Below are positions 7,136 through 14,315 of a DNA stretch of 42,574 nt, piece after piece. The stretch is taken from assembly GCA_018241365.1 (NCBI GenBank), contig JAFEDX010000006.1:1-42574 (forward strand), read 5' to 3'. Under the pieces are notes generated by a model. That model saw only the letters and a list, made by a program, of their open reading frames with translations, searched no databases and was not told the origin of the DNA. Position numbers and translations under genes: made by a program. The stretch is from Pseudomonadota bacterium. Its GTDB lineage: Bacteria; Pseudomonadota; Gammaproteobacteria; Xanthomonadales; Rhodanobacteraceae. Numbering within the stretch: the first letter of the stretch is position 1; every line of letters begins with the position of its first letter.

Positions 7136-8410
7136 ATGTCCGCACAACTCCGTACGACAGGCAATTCAAGCGCGCGCGACGCGCTGGCCGCGGGATACCA
7201 GCGCATCCGCGAAGACACGGCAAGCTTGTGCGCGTCGCTTGCACCCGAAGACACGGTCGCGCAGTCGATGCCCGACGCCAGTCCGGCCAAGTGGCATCTC
7301 GCCCACACGACGTGGTTCTTCGAACAATTCCTGTTGGCGTATTTCGAGCCTGGCTATCGTCGTTTCCGAGATGGCTGGGATTACCTGTTCAATTCCTACT
7401 ACCAGGCCGTCGGTCCGATGCACGCGCGTCCGCAGCGCGGACTGCTGACCCGTCCCGGGTTGCGTGAAATCATGGACTATCGCGCGCATGTCGATGCAGC
7501 CATGCACGAACTGTTCGTGCGGCGCGGTGATGATTCCGAACTGCAAGCGCGCGTGATGCTTGGGCTCAACCACGAACAACAGCACCAGGAGTTGTTGCTG
7601 ACCGACATCCAACACCTGTTCTCGTTGAATCCATTGCAGCCGGCTTTCCGCGACGCACCGTCGCCTGTTCGAGTGGACGCCGTCCGCATGCAATTCATCC
7701 CGGGGCGCGAAGGCATTGTCGCCATCGGTCATGCCGGCAAAGGCTTCGCCTTCGACAACGAATCACCACGCCATCGCGCGCTGCTGCAACCCCACGCCAT
7801 CGCCAACCGCTGCGTGACCAATGCGGAGTTCCGCGAGTTCATCGGTGATGGTGGTTACCGCACGCCCTCGCTGTGGTTGTCGGAGGGCTGGGACACCGTG
7901 CGCCGTGAAGGCTGGGCGCATCCGCTGTATTGGGACGACGCACTGGAAACGGCTTTCAGCCTGTCCGGGCGCCGCGCGATCGATCCCGCCGCGCCGGTGT
8001 GCCACGTCAGCTTCTTCGAAGCCGACGCTTTTGCCCGCTGGACCGGCGCGCGGTTGCCGACGGAGTTCGAGTGGGAATCGGCGGCTGACGAACTTTCCGT
8101 CACCGGAAACTTCGTCGATTCGGGCGCGTTGCAACCACTGCCAGCACAAGAGGTTGGTGGAAGCGCGATGCTGCAGATGTTCGGCGACGTATGGGAATGG
8201 ACCGCAAGTCCCTATGTCGGTTACCCGGGTTATCGTGCCGCGACCGGCGCACTTGGCGAGTACAACGGCAAGTTCATGTGCGGTCAATGGGTGTTGCGCG
8301 GCGGTTCGTGCGCGACGCCGGCCGGGCACGTGCGTGCGAGCTATCGCAATTTCTTCCAGCCTGCCGCGCGCTGGCAGTTCAACGGCCTGCGGCTGGCACG
8401 CGACGCATGA
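7136..8410 (+). CDS. egtB: Ergothioneine biosynthesis protein EgtB
   Basis: The 424-residue protein has the two-domain EgtB build. An N-terminal DinB-like helical domain carries the iron-binding histidines (His57 in KWHLAHTTWFFE, and His146 and His150 in NHEQQHQE). A C-terminal FGE-sulfatase domain (about 185-424) has the usual WEWTASP and VLRGGSC segments and ends NFFQPAARWQFNGLRLARD. EgtB is a non-heme iron sulfoxide synthase joining the sulfur of cysteine or gamma-glutamylcysteine to the imidazole of trimethylhistidine (hercynine). ATG 7136 is the last start before conserved sequence. Its stop overlaps the egtD start as ATGA, so the pair is translationally coupled. egtA, egtC and egtE are not in the window, so the thiol donor cannot be read from context. 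Confidence 0.95.
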   Translation: MSAQLRTTGNSSARDALAAGYQRIREDTASLCASLAPEDTVAQSMPDASPAKWHLAHTTWFFEQFLLAYFEPGYRRFRDGWDYLFNSYYQAVGPMHARPQRGLLTRPGLREIMDYRAHVDAAMHELFVRRGDDSELQARVMLGLNHEQQHQELLLTDIQHLFSLNPLQPAFRDAPSPVRVDAVRMQFIPGREGIVAIGHAGKGFAFDNESPRHRALLQPHAIANRCVTNAEFREFIGDGGYRTPSLWLSEGWDTVRREGWAHPLYWDDALETAFSLSGRRAIDPAAPVCHVSFFEADAFARWTGARLPTEFEWESAADELSVTGNFVDSGALQPLPAQEVGGSAMLQMFGDVWEWTASPYVGYPGYRAATGALGEYNGKFMCGQWVLRGGSCATPAGHVRASYRNFFQPAARWQFNGLRLARDA

Positions 8411-9459
8411 GCCACGACATACAGGCGCTGCGCCGTATCCACGTCGACGATCACCATCACGATCGCGACGGTATCCTGCGCGACGTATTGCGCGGGCTCG
8501 GCGCGACACCGAAGCGGTTGTCATCCAAGTATTTCTACGATGCGCGTGGTTCGGCGCTGTTCGAGCGCATCTGCGAACTGCCCGAGTATTACCTCACGCG
8601 GGTCGAGCTGGCGATCATGCGCGACCATATTGGCGCAATCGCCAACGCGCTTGGCCCGGACGTGCGCCTGGTCGAATACGGCAGCGGCAGCGGCTTGAAA
8701 ACCCGGATGTTGCTGCGCAGCCTCGCCGCGCCAGTGGCCTATGTCCCGGTGGAGATATCGCGCATCACGCTGGCTGGCAGCGTTGCCGCACTTGGGCGCG
8801 AGTTCCCGGCCATCGAGATGCTGCCGGTGTGCGCGGATTTCACCCAACCCATCACGCTGCCGCGCGCCACGCGCGCGCCGCGCCAGACGGTCGTGTATTT
8901 CCCCGGCTCCACCCTCGGCAACTTCGAACCAGACGATGCCTTGCGTTTGCTGCGCGAGATGCGCAACGAGGCGGGGCAGGGTGGCGGCATCCTGTCAGGT
9001 GGCGTGCTGATCGGCGTCGACCTGGTCAAGGAGCGGATGGCCATGGAAGCCGCCTACAACGATGCGGCAGGCGTCACCGCCGAGTTCACCCTCAACCTGC
9101 TGGTGCGCCTGAATCACGAGTTGGGCGCGGATTTCAACCTCGCCGGATTCCGTCATCGCGCGCGTTGGCACCCGCTGGCCGGCCGCATTGAAACGCATCT
9201 CGTCAGTGGTCGTGAGCAGGATGTGCATCTCAGTGGCCGCACGTTCCATTTCGCCGCAGGCGAGCCCATGCTGGTCGAATACAGTTGCAAATACACGCTG
9301 GACGGTTTTGCCCGTTTCGCTGCGCGCGCGGGCTTGCACGTTGCAGGGGTGTGGACCGATCCGGGCCAGCAGTTCAGCGTGCAATGGCTGACGTGTGGAC
9401 GAGACGAAGTCCGAGCAGCCATCCCTCCCATGCCTTTCGACACCCCCGCGCCCGGCTGA
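8407..9459 (+). CDS. egtD: L-histidine N-alpha-methyltransferase EgtD
   Basis: The 350-residue SAM-dependent enzyme trimethylates the amino group of histidine to make hercynine, the EgtB substrate. Diagnostic features are KYFYDARGSALFERICELPEYYLTR-type sequence (about 39-63), the SAM loop EYGSGSGLKT (near 92-101), and YFPGSTLGNFEPDDA near 163-180. Length is normal for the family. The ATG overlaps the egtB stop by 4 bases. The cluster order egtB-egtD is a common minimal arrangement in Gram-negative bacteria. A hairpin and the ribosome site of the next gene lie only 10-40 bases after the stop. Confidence 0.95.
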   Translation: MSHDIQALRRIHVDDHHHDRDGILRDVLRGLGATPKRLSSKYFYDARGSALFERICELPEYYLTRVELAIMRDHIGAIANALGPDVRLVEYGSGSGLKTRMLLRSLAAPVAYVPVEISRITLAGSVAALGREFPAIEMLPVCADFTQPITLPRATRAPRQTVVYFPGSTLGNFEPDDALRLLREMRNEAGQGGGILSGGVLIGVDLVKERMAMEAAYNDAAGVTAEFTLNLLVRLNHELGADFNLAGFRHRARWHPLAGRIETHLVSGREQDVHLSGRTFHFAAGEPMLVEYSCKYTLDGFARFAARAGLHVAGVWTDPGQQFSVQWLTCGRDEVRAAIPPMPFDTPAPG

Positions 9460-9468
9460 AATTGGCTA

Positions 9469-9493
9469 CGCTTGCGCGAATTCGACGCAAGCG
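9469..9493 (+). other. 8-bp hairpin beside the M14 peptidase ribosome site
   Basis: CGCTTGCG (9469-9476) pairs perfectly with CGCAAGCG (9486-9493) across a 9-base loop containing the palindrome CGAATTCG. The 3' arm touches GGGAG (9493-9497), the ribosome-binding site for ATG 9504. No T-run follows, so it is not a plain terminator. Confidence 0.35.
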
Positions 9494-9503
9494 GGAGTGG
9501 GAC

Positions 9504-12269
9504 ATGCGATGCATCTGGGCCGGATTCGCGTGGTTGATGCTGGTGGCGTGCGGTACGGCGTTCGCCGCTACCAACAATCCTTACGCGCGTGATCCTGACC
9601 AACTGGTCGATCAGGCGTACACCGCCAAGATCGCGAAGTACACCACCCAGGCCGACTTCAACACGCCGCTGACGGATTACCTGCCAGCTTCGAACACGGT
9701 GCCGACCCCGGAAGCCGTGCTGGGAGATGTCGCCGGCGCGCCGAACATGCTGCCGTATGCGGAAGACGTGTACCGCTATTTCCGCATGCTGGCCAAGGCT
9801 ACGCCGAGGGTGCAGGTCTTCAGCATCGGCAAGACCGAAGAGGGCCGCGAAATGATCGCGGTGGCGATTGCCGACGAGTCGCTGATGAAAGATCTCGACG
9901 CCAACAAGGCGCGGCTCGCCGAGCTGGCCGATCCGCGCAAGCTGGGCATGGACGATGCCAAGGCCGCGGCGATCATCAAGCAAAGCGTGCCCGTTTATTA
10001 CATCACCGGCACCATCCATTCGACCGAAACGGGCGCGCCGACTGCGCTGATGGAGCTGGCCTATCGACTCGCCGTGGACGATGCACCGTACATCCAGTAC
10101 ATCCGCTCGCACATGGTCACCCTCATCACGCCGGTGGTCGAAGTGGACGGGCGCGATCGCATGGTCGATCTGTACAAATGGCACCGCGCGCACCCGGGCG
10201 AGAACTACCCGCACCTGATGTACTGGGGCCATTACGTCGCCCATGACAACAATCGAGACGCGATGGCGGTGACGCTGGACCTCACCAAAAACGTGTTGGA
10301 CACCTACGTCGGCTGGCACGCGCAGGTGTTGCACGACCTGCACGAATCGGTGCCGTTCCTGTACGACAACACCGTGGGCGATGGTCCGTACAACGCCTGG
10401 ATCGATCCGATCCTCACCAGCGAATGGCAGCAGATCGGCTGGAACAACGTCGAGCAGTTGACCAAGTTGGGTCTGCCGGGCGTGTTTACCCACGGCAGCT
10501 TCGATACCTGGAGCCCGGGTTACCTGATGTTCATCGCGGCGATGCACAACGGCATCAGCCGCCTGTACGAGACCTTCGGGAACGGCGGCGCCGATACCGA
10601 AGAACGCATCCTCAGTCCGGATGAGTACGCGCGCGCGTGGTACAAGCCCAACCCGCCGTTGCCCAAAGTGCTGTGGTCGCAGCGCGACAACAACAACTAC
10701 GAACAATCCGGCCTGCTGACCGCGCTGTATTACTTCGCGCAAAACGGCCAGCACTTCCTCGACAACTTCTGGTTGAAGTCCAAGCGCTCAATCGAGAAGC
10801 CGCAACTCGCCGGCCCGGCGGCCTACGTGTTGACCTCAAGCGAAAAGGACAAGGGCGCGCAGATGCACCTGCTGCACGCACTGCACCTGCAGCACGTCGA
10901 GATCAGTCGTGCCAGTGCGCCATTCACCGTCGAGGTGGCAGACGACACGGAAAGTCCGGCTGCCGGCAAGGCCAAGGGCAAGCCGGTCGAACCGGTTGTG
11001 CCGCCCAAAGTGGCGACCGTCAAGCGCACCTTCCCGGCAGGCAGCTGGATCATCCGCATGGACCAGCCGTATTCGCGCATCGCCGACACCCTGCTCGATC
11101 GCCAGTATTGGTCGCCCGAGGATCCGCAGAAACACCCGTACGACGACACGGGCTGGTCGTTCGGCGACCTGTTCGGCGTGGACGTTGCGCGCGTGGTCGA
11201 TACCTCGGTGTTGAAGGTGCCGATGCAGGCGGTGCAGGGCGCGTTCGACCAGCCCGGTTTTTCGCTGGCGTCTCTGGGCGTTAAGGCAACCGGGAAGATG
11301 CCGCGCATCGCGTTGATGCACACCTGGCTGTCCACCCAGACCGAAGGTTGGTGGCGGATGGCACTGGACAAGCTGCACGTGCCGTACACCTATATCAACA
11401 CGCAGGAGGTTTCGCGCGAATCCGACCTGCGCGCGAAGTACGACGTGATCCTGTTCGGGCCGGTCGGCTATTCCAGCACGCAGCTGATCGTCGACGGCCT
11501 GCCGATGTACGGCAATCCGATGCCATGGGAGAAAACCGCACTCACGCCCAACCTCGGCGTGATCGACTCGACGCCCGACGTGCGCCCTGGCCTCGGCCAG
11601 TCGGGGGTCGCCAACCTGAAGCGTTTCGTCGCGGATGGTGGCCTGCTGGTCACCTCCGAAGACACCGCGCGCTTTGCGATCGACATTGGCCTTGCGCCCG
11701 GCGTGTCGGTGGCGCGACCCGGCGACTTGCGGGTGGTCGGCAGCGTGTTGCGAGCCGATCTCGTCGACAAGCAGAGCCCGATGGCTGCGGGGTACGACGA
11801 TTCCTTCGCGCTCTACAGTTCCAGTGGCATGTCGTTCAACGTGGCCAACCAGACCATCGGCAACCGCGGCATCACCACCGCCAAGGACTATCAGCGCCCG
11901 ACCGGCCGCGGTGGCCCTGATGACGTGGACGTGCCGGAGGGCCGGCCGTTCCAGCAGCCGCCCGAATTGCTGGACGTGAAGCCATGGCAAGCCGCGCCAC
12001 TCAATGCCGAGCAGGCCCGCAACAATCCGTTCGTGATTCCGGCCAACGATCGCCCCAAGGTGATCGCGCGCTGGGCCGACGCGCACCACTTGCTGATCAG
12101 CGGCCTGCTCGACAACGCGAGCGGAATGGCTGGTCACGCAGCAGTGGTCGATGCGCGATACGGCAAGGGCCATGTGCTGCTGTTTGCCAACAACCCGATC
12201 TGGCGCGGCGAAACCATTGGCAGCTACCGCATGTTCTTCAACGCGGTCGTCGATTACGATCGGCTTTGA
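9504..12269 (+). CDS. Secreted M14-family zinc metallopeptidase (large)
   Basis: The 921-residue protein has a signal peptide (1-21, ending TAFA) and an M14 carboxypeptidase domain. His172 and Glu175 in HSTE are two zinc ligands, NNRD at 249-252 is the usual substrate-binding segment, and HDLHE at 277-281 supplies the third ligand (His277 or His280). The domain takes up roughly residues 80-400; the remaining ~500 residues are an uncharacterised C-terminal part with glutamine-amidotransferase-like beta/alpha features, not firmly assigned. The start is set by GGGAG seven bases before ATG 9504. Large exported M14 proteins of this type are frequent in Xanthomonadales. Substrate is unknown; a role in extracytoplasmic peptide breakdown fits the other secreted peptidase in the window. 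A small membrane gene follows after 21 bases. Confidence 0.9.
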   Translation: MRCIWAGFAWLMLVACGTAFAATNNPYARDPDQLVDQAYTAKIAKYTTQADFNTPLTDYLPASNTVPTPEAVLGDVAGAPNMLPYAEDVYRYFRMLAKATPRVQVFSIGKTEEGREMIAVAIADESLMKDLDANKARLAELADPRKLGMDDAKAAAIIKQSVPVYYITGTIHSTETGAPTALMELAYRLAVDDAPYIQYIRSHMVTLITPVVEVDGRDRMVDLYKWHRAHPGENYPHLMYWGHYVAHDNNRDAMAVTLDLTKNVLDTYVGWHAQVLHDLHESVPFLYDNTVGDGPYNAWIDPILTSEWQQIGWNNVEQLTKLGLPGVFTHGSFDTWSPGYLMFIAAMHNGISRLYETFGNGGADTEERILSPDEYARAWYKPNPPLPKVLWSQRDNNNYEQSGLLTALYYFAQNGQHFLDNFWLKSKRSIEKPQLAGPAAYVLTSSEKDKGAQMHLLHALHLQHVEISRASAPFTVEVADDTESPAAGKAKGKPVEPVVPPKVATVKRTFPAGSWIIRMDQPYSRIADTLLDRQYWSPEDPQKHPYDDTGWSFGDLFGVDVARVVDTSVLKVPMQAVQGAFDQPGFSLASLGVKATGKMPRIALMHTWLSTQTEGWWRMALDKLHVPYTYINTQEVSRESDLRAKYDVILFGPVGYSSTQLIVDGLPMYGNPMPWEKTALTPNLGVIDSTPDVRPGLGQSGVANLKRFVADGGLLVTSEDTARFAIDIGLAPGVSVARPGDLRVVGSVLRADLVDKQSPMAAGYDDSFALYSSSGMSFNVANQTIGNRGITTAKDYQRPTGRGGPDDVDVPEGRPFQQPPELLDVKPWQAAPLNAEQARNNPFVIPANDRPKVIARWADAHHLLISGLLDNASGMAGHAAVVDARYGKGHVLLFANNPIWRGETIGSYRMFFNAVVDYDRL

Positions 12270-12290
12270 CCGGACTGACTGGAGTTGTTC

Positions 12291-12578
12291 ATGGAAGCAC
12301 GCCGCTGGCTGCCTTATCGACGCTTGCAAAGCCGCAACCTGGGCTTGGCGCTGGCCGCCGCGCGGGTCATTGCGTGGATCGGGATGCTGCTGATCGCGGC
12401 AGCTGTTGCGTACGGCATTACCGCTGCAGTCACGCGCAGCGGGATGTCAGGAACCCTGGCCTTGGGCACCGTGCTGGGCCTGATCGGGTACGGCTTGGTC
12501 GCACTGGTCGTGAGCGGCGTGCTGGCGGCACTGGTCGGGATCGAGGAACAACAGCGCCGCCAACTCGACCGGGATTGA
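12291..12578 (+). CDS. Small two-helix membrane protein, unknown
   Basis: The product is 95 residues with a basic N-terminus (MEARRWLPYRRLQSRN), two predicted membrane helices (about 20-43 and 56-80) and a charged C-terminus (EEQQRRQLDRD). GGAG at 12281-12284 precedes ATG 12291. It begins 21 bases after the M14 peptidase stop and is probably cotranscribed. No family is recognised. Confidence 0.72.
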   Translation: MEARRWLPYRRLQSRNLGLALAAARVIAWIGMLLIAAAVAYGITAAVTRSGMSGTLALGTVLGLIGYGLVALVVSGVLAALVGIEEQQRRQLDRD

Positions 12579-12594
12579 CTGCCAGAACCACCCA

Positions 12595-12636
12595 TTGGGG
12601 CAAATAACGGCGCAAGCACTGGCATTTTGGGGCAAA
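12595..12636 (+). repeat. Direct repeat TTGGGGCAAA upstream of the cold-shock gene
   Basis: Two identical 10-base copies lie at 12595-12604 and 12627-12636, 32 bases apart (about three helical turns). The second falls between the candidate -35 and -10 elements of the cold-shock promoter, so it could be a regulator site. Confidence 0.4.
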
Positions 12637-12649
12637 AGTGCTGTAGGAT
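12619..12649 (+). promoter_or_regulatory. Candidate cold-shock gene promoter
   Basis: TAGGAT at 12644-12649 is a plausible -10, and CTGGCA at 12619-12624 is a weak -35 with a long 19-base spacer. The implied leader is about 150 bases, the size usual for cspA-type messages, which is the main reason to note this site. Confidence 0.3.
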
Positions 12650-12797
12650 CGCGCCGCTGAGTTAGCCAAGCCGTCTGGGGGCGGTTTGTTTGGGGCCGGT
12701 TGCCGACCGTTCGACGATCGCATCGCTGTCTTCACACTCGCTAGTCAGTGCTTCAAGTCGCGCACGCGAGTGCGCTGTTTTCAACCAATCGAGTAGT

Positions 12798-12803
12798 AAG
12801 GAG
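12798..12803 (+). promoter_or_regulatory. Strong ribosome site of the cold-shock gene
   Basis: AAGGAG with a 6-base spacer fixes the start at ATG 12810 rather than an in-frame start at 12690. Confidence 0.8.
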
Positions 12804-12809
12804 TCAGTT

Positions 12810-13019
12810 ATGTCGGAGCGTCAGACCGGCACCGTGAAATGGTTCAACGATGCCAAGGGCTTCGGTTTCATCAGCCGCGAAAATGGTGAAGACGTGTTCG
12901 TGCACTTCCGCGCAATCGTCGGCACCGGTTTCAAGTCGCTGCAGGAAGGCCAGAAAGTCACCTTCAACGTCGTCCAGGGCCCCAAGGGCCTGCAGGCCGA
13001 CCAGGTCCAGCCTGCCTGA
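12810..13019 (+). CDS. CspA-type cold-shock / RNA chaperone protein
   Basis: This 69-residue single-domain protein has the cold-shock fold motifs KGFGFI (RNP1, 16-21) and VFVHF (RNP2, 29-33), and begins with the usual TGTVKWFN. Such proteins bind single-stranded RNA and DNA and melt secondary structure, often at low temperature. The start is fixed by AAGGAG at 12798-12803. A gene-free stretch of about 230 bases precedes it. A long 5' leader is typical of temperature-responsive csp messages, but cold induction is inferred, not shown. A strong intrinsic terminator lies 22 bases after the stop, so the gene is monocistronic. Which csp paralogue it is cannot be told from sequence alone. Confidence 0.96.
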   Translation: MSERQTGTVKWFNDAKGFGFISRENGEDVFVHFRAIVGTGFKSLQEGQKVTFNVVQGPKGLQADQVQPA

Positions 13020-13041
13020 GTCGCCGTTGTCCAAGCAGTGT

Positions 13042-13075
13042 GAAAAGCCCCACAGTAATGCGGGGCTTTTCTTTT
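13042..13075 (+). terminator. Intrinsic terminator of the cold-shock gene
   Basis: GAAAAGCCCC (13042-13051) pairs perfectly with GGGGCTTTTC (13062-13071) across a 10-base loop, followed by TTTT (13072-13075). The A-rich left arm could also make it work in reverse. Confidence 0.93.
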
Positions 13076-13121
13076 GTGAGAACATCCATGGTCAGACTTT
13101 CCGCAATGGCCATTTCAACCG

Positions 13122-13418
13122 GTGTACCGGAATTTCCGCGAGTTTTATCCGTTCTATCTCGGCGAACATTGCGATCGCCGTTGCCGGCGCATGCACTTTC
13201 TGGGCTCGTGGCTGGTGATCGCGTCCATCGTGACTGCGATCGCGACGCGCAACCCATGGTGGCTGATCGGTGCACCGTTATGCGGCTATGGCTGCGCATG
13301 GATCGGACACTTCGTTTTCGAAAAGAACAAGCCCGCTACCTTTCGGCATCCTGTTTACAGCCTGATGGGGGACTGGGTGATGTTCGCGCAGGCATTGCGG
13401 GGCAAGGTCAAGGTCTGA
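13122..13418 (+). CDS. DUF962 / Mpo1-like membrane protein
   Basis: The 98-residue protein starts FREFYPFYLGEHCDRRCRR, continues with two hydrophobic helices, and carries the conserved block IGHFVFEKNKPATFRHP followed by SLMGDWVMF. This pattern is that of the DUF962 family related to yeast Mpo1, an iron-dependent dioxygenase acting on 2-hydroxy fatty acids; bacterial members are mostly uncharacterised. The likely iron-binding histidines are in the EH, MHF, GHF and RHP segments. No in-frame ATG exists between the preceding stop (13077) and the conserved start, so GTG 13122 is the only reasonable start; a clear ribosome site is missing. It lies just after the cold-shock terminator and so needs its own promoter. 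Confidence 0.85.
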   Translation: MYRNFREFYPFYLGEHCDRRCRRMHFLGSWLVIASIVTAIATRNPWWLIGAPLCGYGCAWIGHFVFEKNKPATFRHPVYSLMGDWVMFAQALRGKVKV

Positions 13419-13556
13419 CGATTCCCCGTGCCGCCGGCATCATTGGGCTGCATGACTTCCGGCAGGTCCGGCTGTCGGGGGACCGCATCTAGGCTGATCC
13501 GCGTGGGCACGTTCATGCGTGTCCACTGCGCATTGACGACTCGGGAGGGTATCGCG

Positions 13557-14315
13557 ATGCATGCACGCATGGTAGTTTTCACGGCATTGCTTGGCTTCGC
13601 GCTGGCCGCCCACGCGGTCACCGCGGAGGACCTGATTGCGAAGAACATCGCCGCGCGTGGAGGGGCGGACAAGCTGGCCGCCATCCATACACTCAAGCTG
13701 CAGGGCCAGATGATCTTCGGAGGCAGCTTCAAGCTGGCGTATACGCAATGGCTGAAGCGCCCGGGCAAGCTCCGTGAGGAAGCCCGCCTCCAGGGACTGG
13801 CGCAGGTGCAGGCCTGGAACGGCCACCAAGGCTGGAGCATCCAGCCGTTCGGAGGCCGTCGCGATCCCATCCCGATGTCGGCGGACGAGGCCAAAGCGCT
13901 GGCCGAGGAGGCGGATTTCGACGGGTCCTGGGTGGATGCGAAGGCCAAGGGCAACGTGGTGACCTACCTCGGCACCGAGGATGTCGATGGCACCAACGCC
14001 TACAAGCTGCAGGTGAAGTTGAAGGACGGCAACACGCTGGTGGTCTATCTCGATCCCGACGCCTACCTGCCCATCCGCGAAATCGCGCGGCGCACGGTCA
14101 ATGGCGCTCCCGAGGTGACGCAGACAGACTACGGCGACTACCAGCAGGTCGACGGCGTGTACTTCCCGTTCGCGATCAGCAGCGGACCCAAGGGCAGCAC
14201 GCCCGACAACCGGATGCAGATCAGCATTGCCAGCGCCGAGGCCAATGTGCCGGTCGCGGATGCGGTGTTCGCATTCCCAGCCACGGTCGCGGCCGAACAG
14301 GGGGGGGAACCATGA
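13557..14315 (+). CDS. Exported LolA-like lipid/lipoprotein-binding protein
   Basis: The 252-residue protein has a signal peptide (1-23, ending AVTA) followed by AEDLIAKNIAARGGADKLAAIHTLKLQG, a beginning typical of exported proteins annotated as outer-membrane lipoprotein-sorting-like. The rest alternates beta strands (for example KLQVKLKDGNTLVVYLDPDAYLPI), as in the half-barrel LolA/LolB fold. True LolA function is not implied; related proteins often sit beside exported enzymes and may chaperone lipidated or hydrophobic partners. GGGAGGGT at 13543-13550 sets ATG 13557. Its stop overlaps the start of the beta-propeller gene as ATGA, so the two are translationally coupled and probably act together in the periplasm. 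Confidence 0.8.
   Translation: MHARMVVFTALLGFALAAHAVTAEDLIAKNIAARGGADKLAAIHTLKLQGQMIFGGSFKLAYTQWLKRPGKLREEARLQGLAQVQAWNGHQGWSIQPFGGRRDPIPMSADEAKALAEEADFDGSWVDAKAKGNVVTYLGTEDVDGTNAYKLQVKLKDGNTLVVYLDPDAYLPIREIARRTVNGAPEVTQTDYGDYQQVDGVYFPFAISSGPKGSTPDNRMQISIASAEANVPVADAVFAFPATVAAEQGGEP

Noticed and set aside
9153-10754. 533-codon minus-strand frame
   Set aside because: It is antisense to egtD and the M14 peptidase; composition (Arg, His, Val) is that of a reverse-strand shadow.
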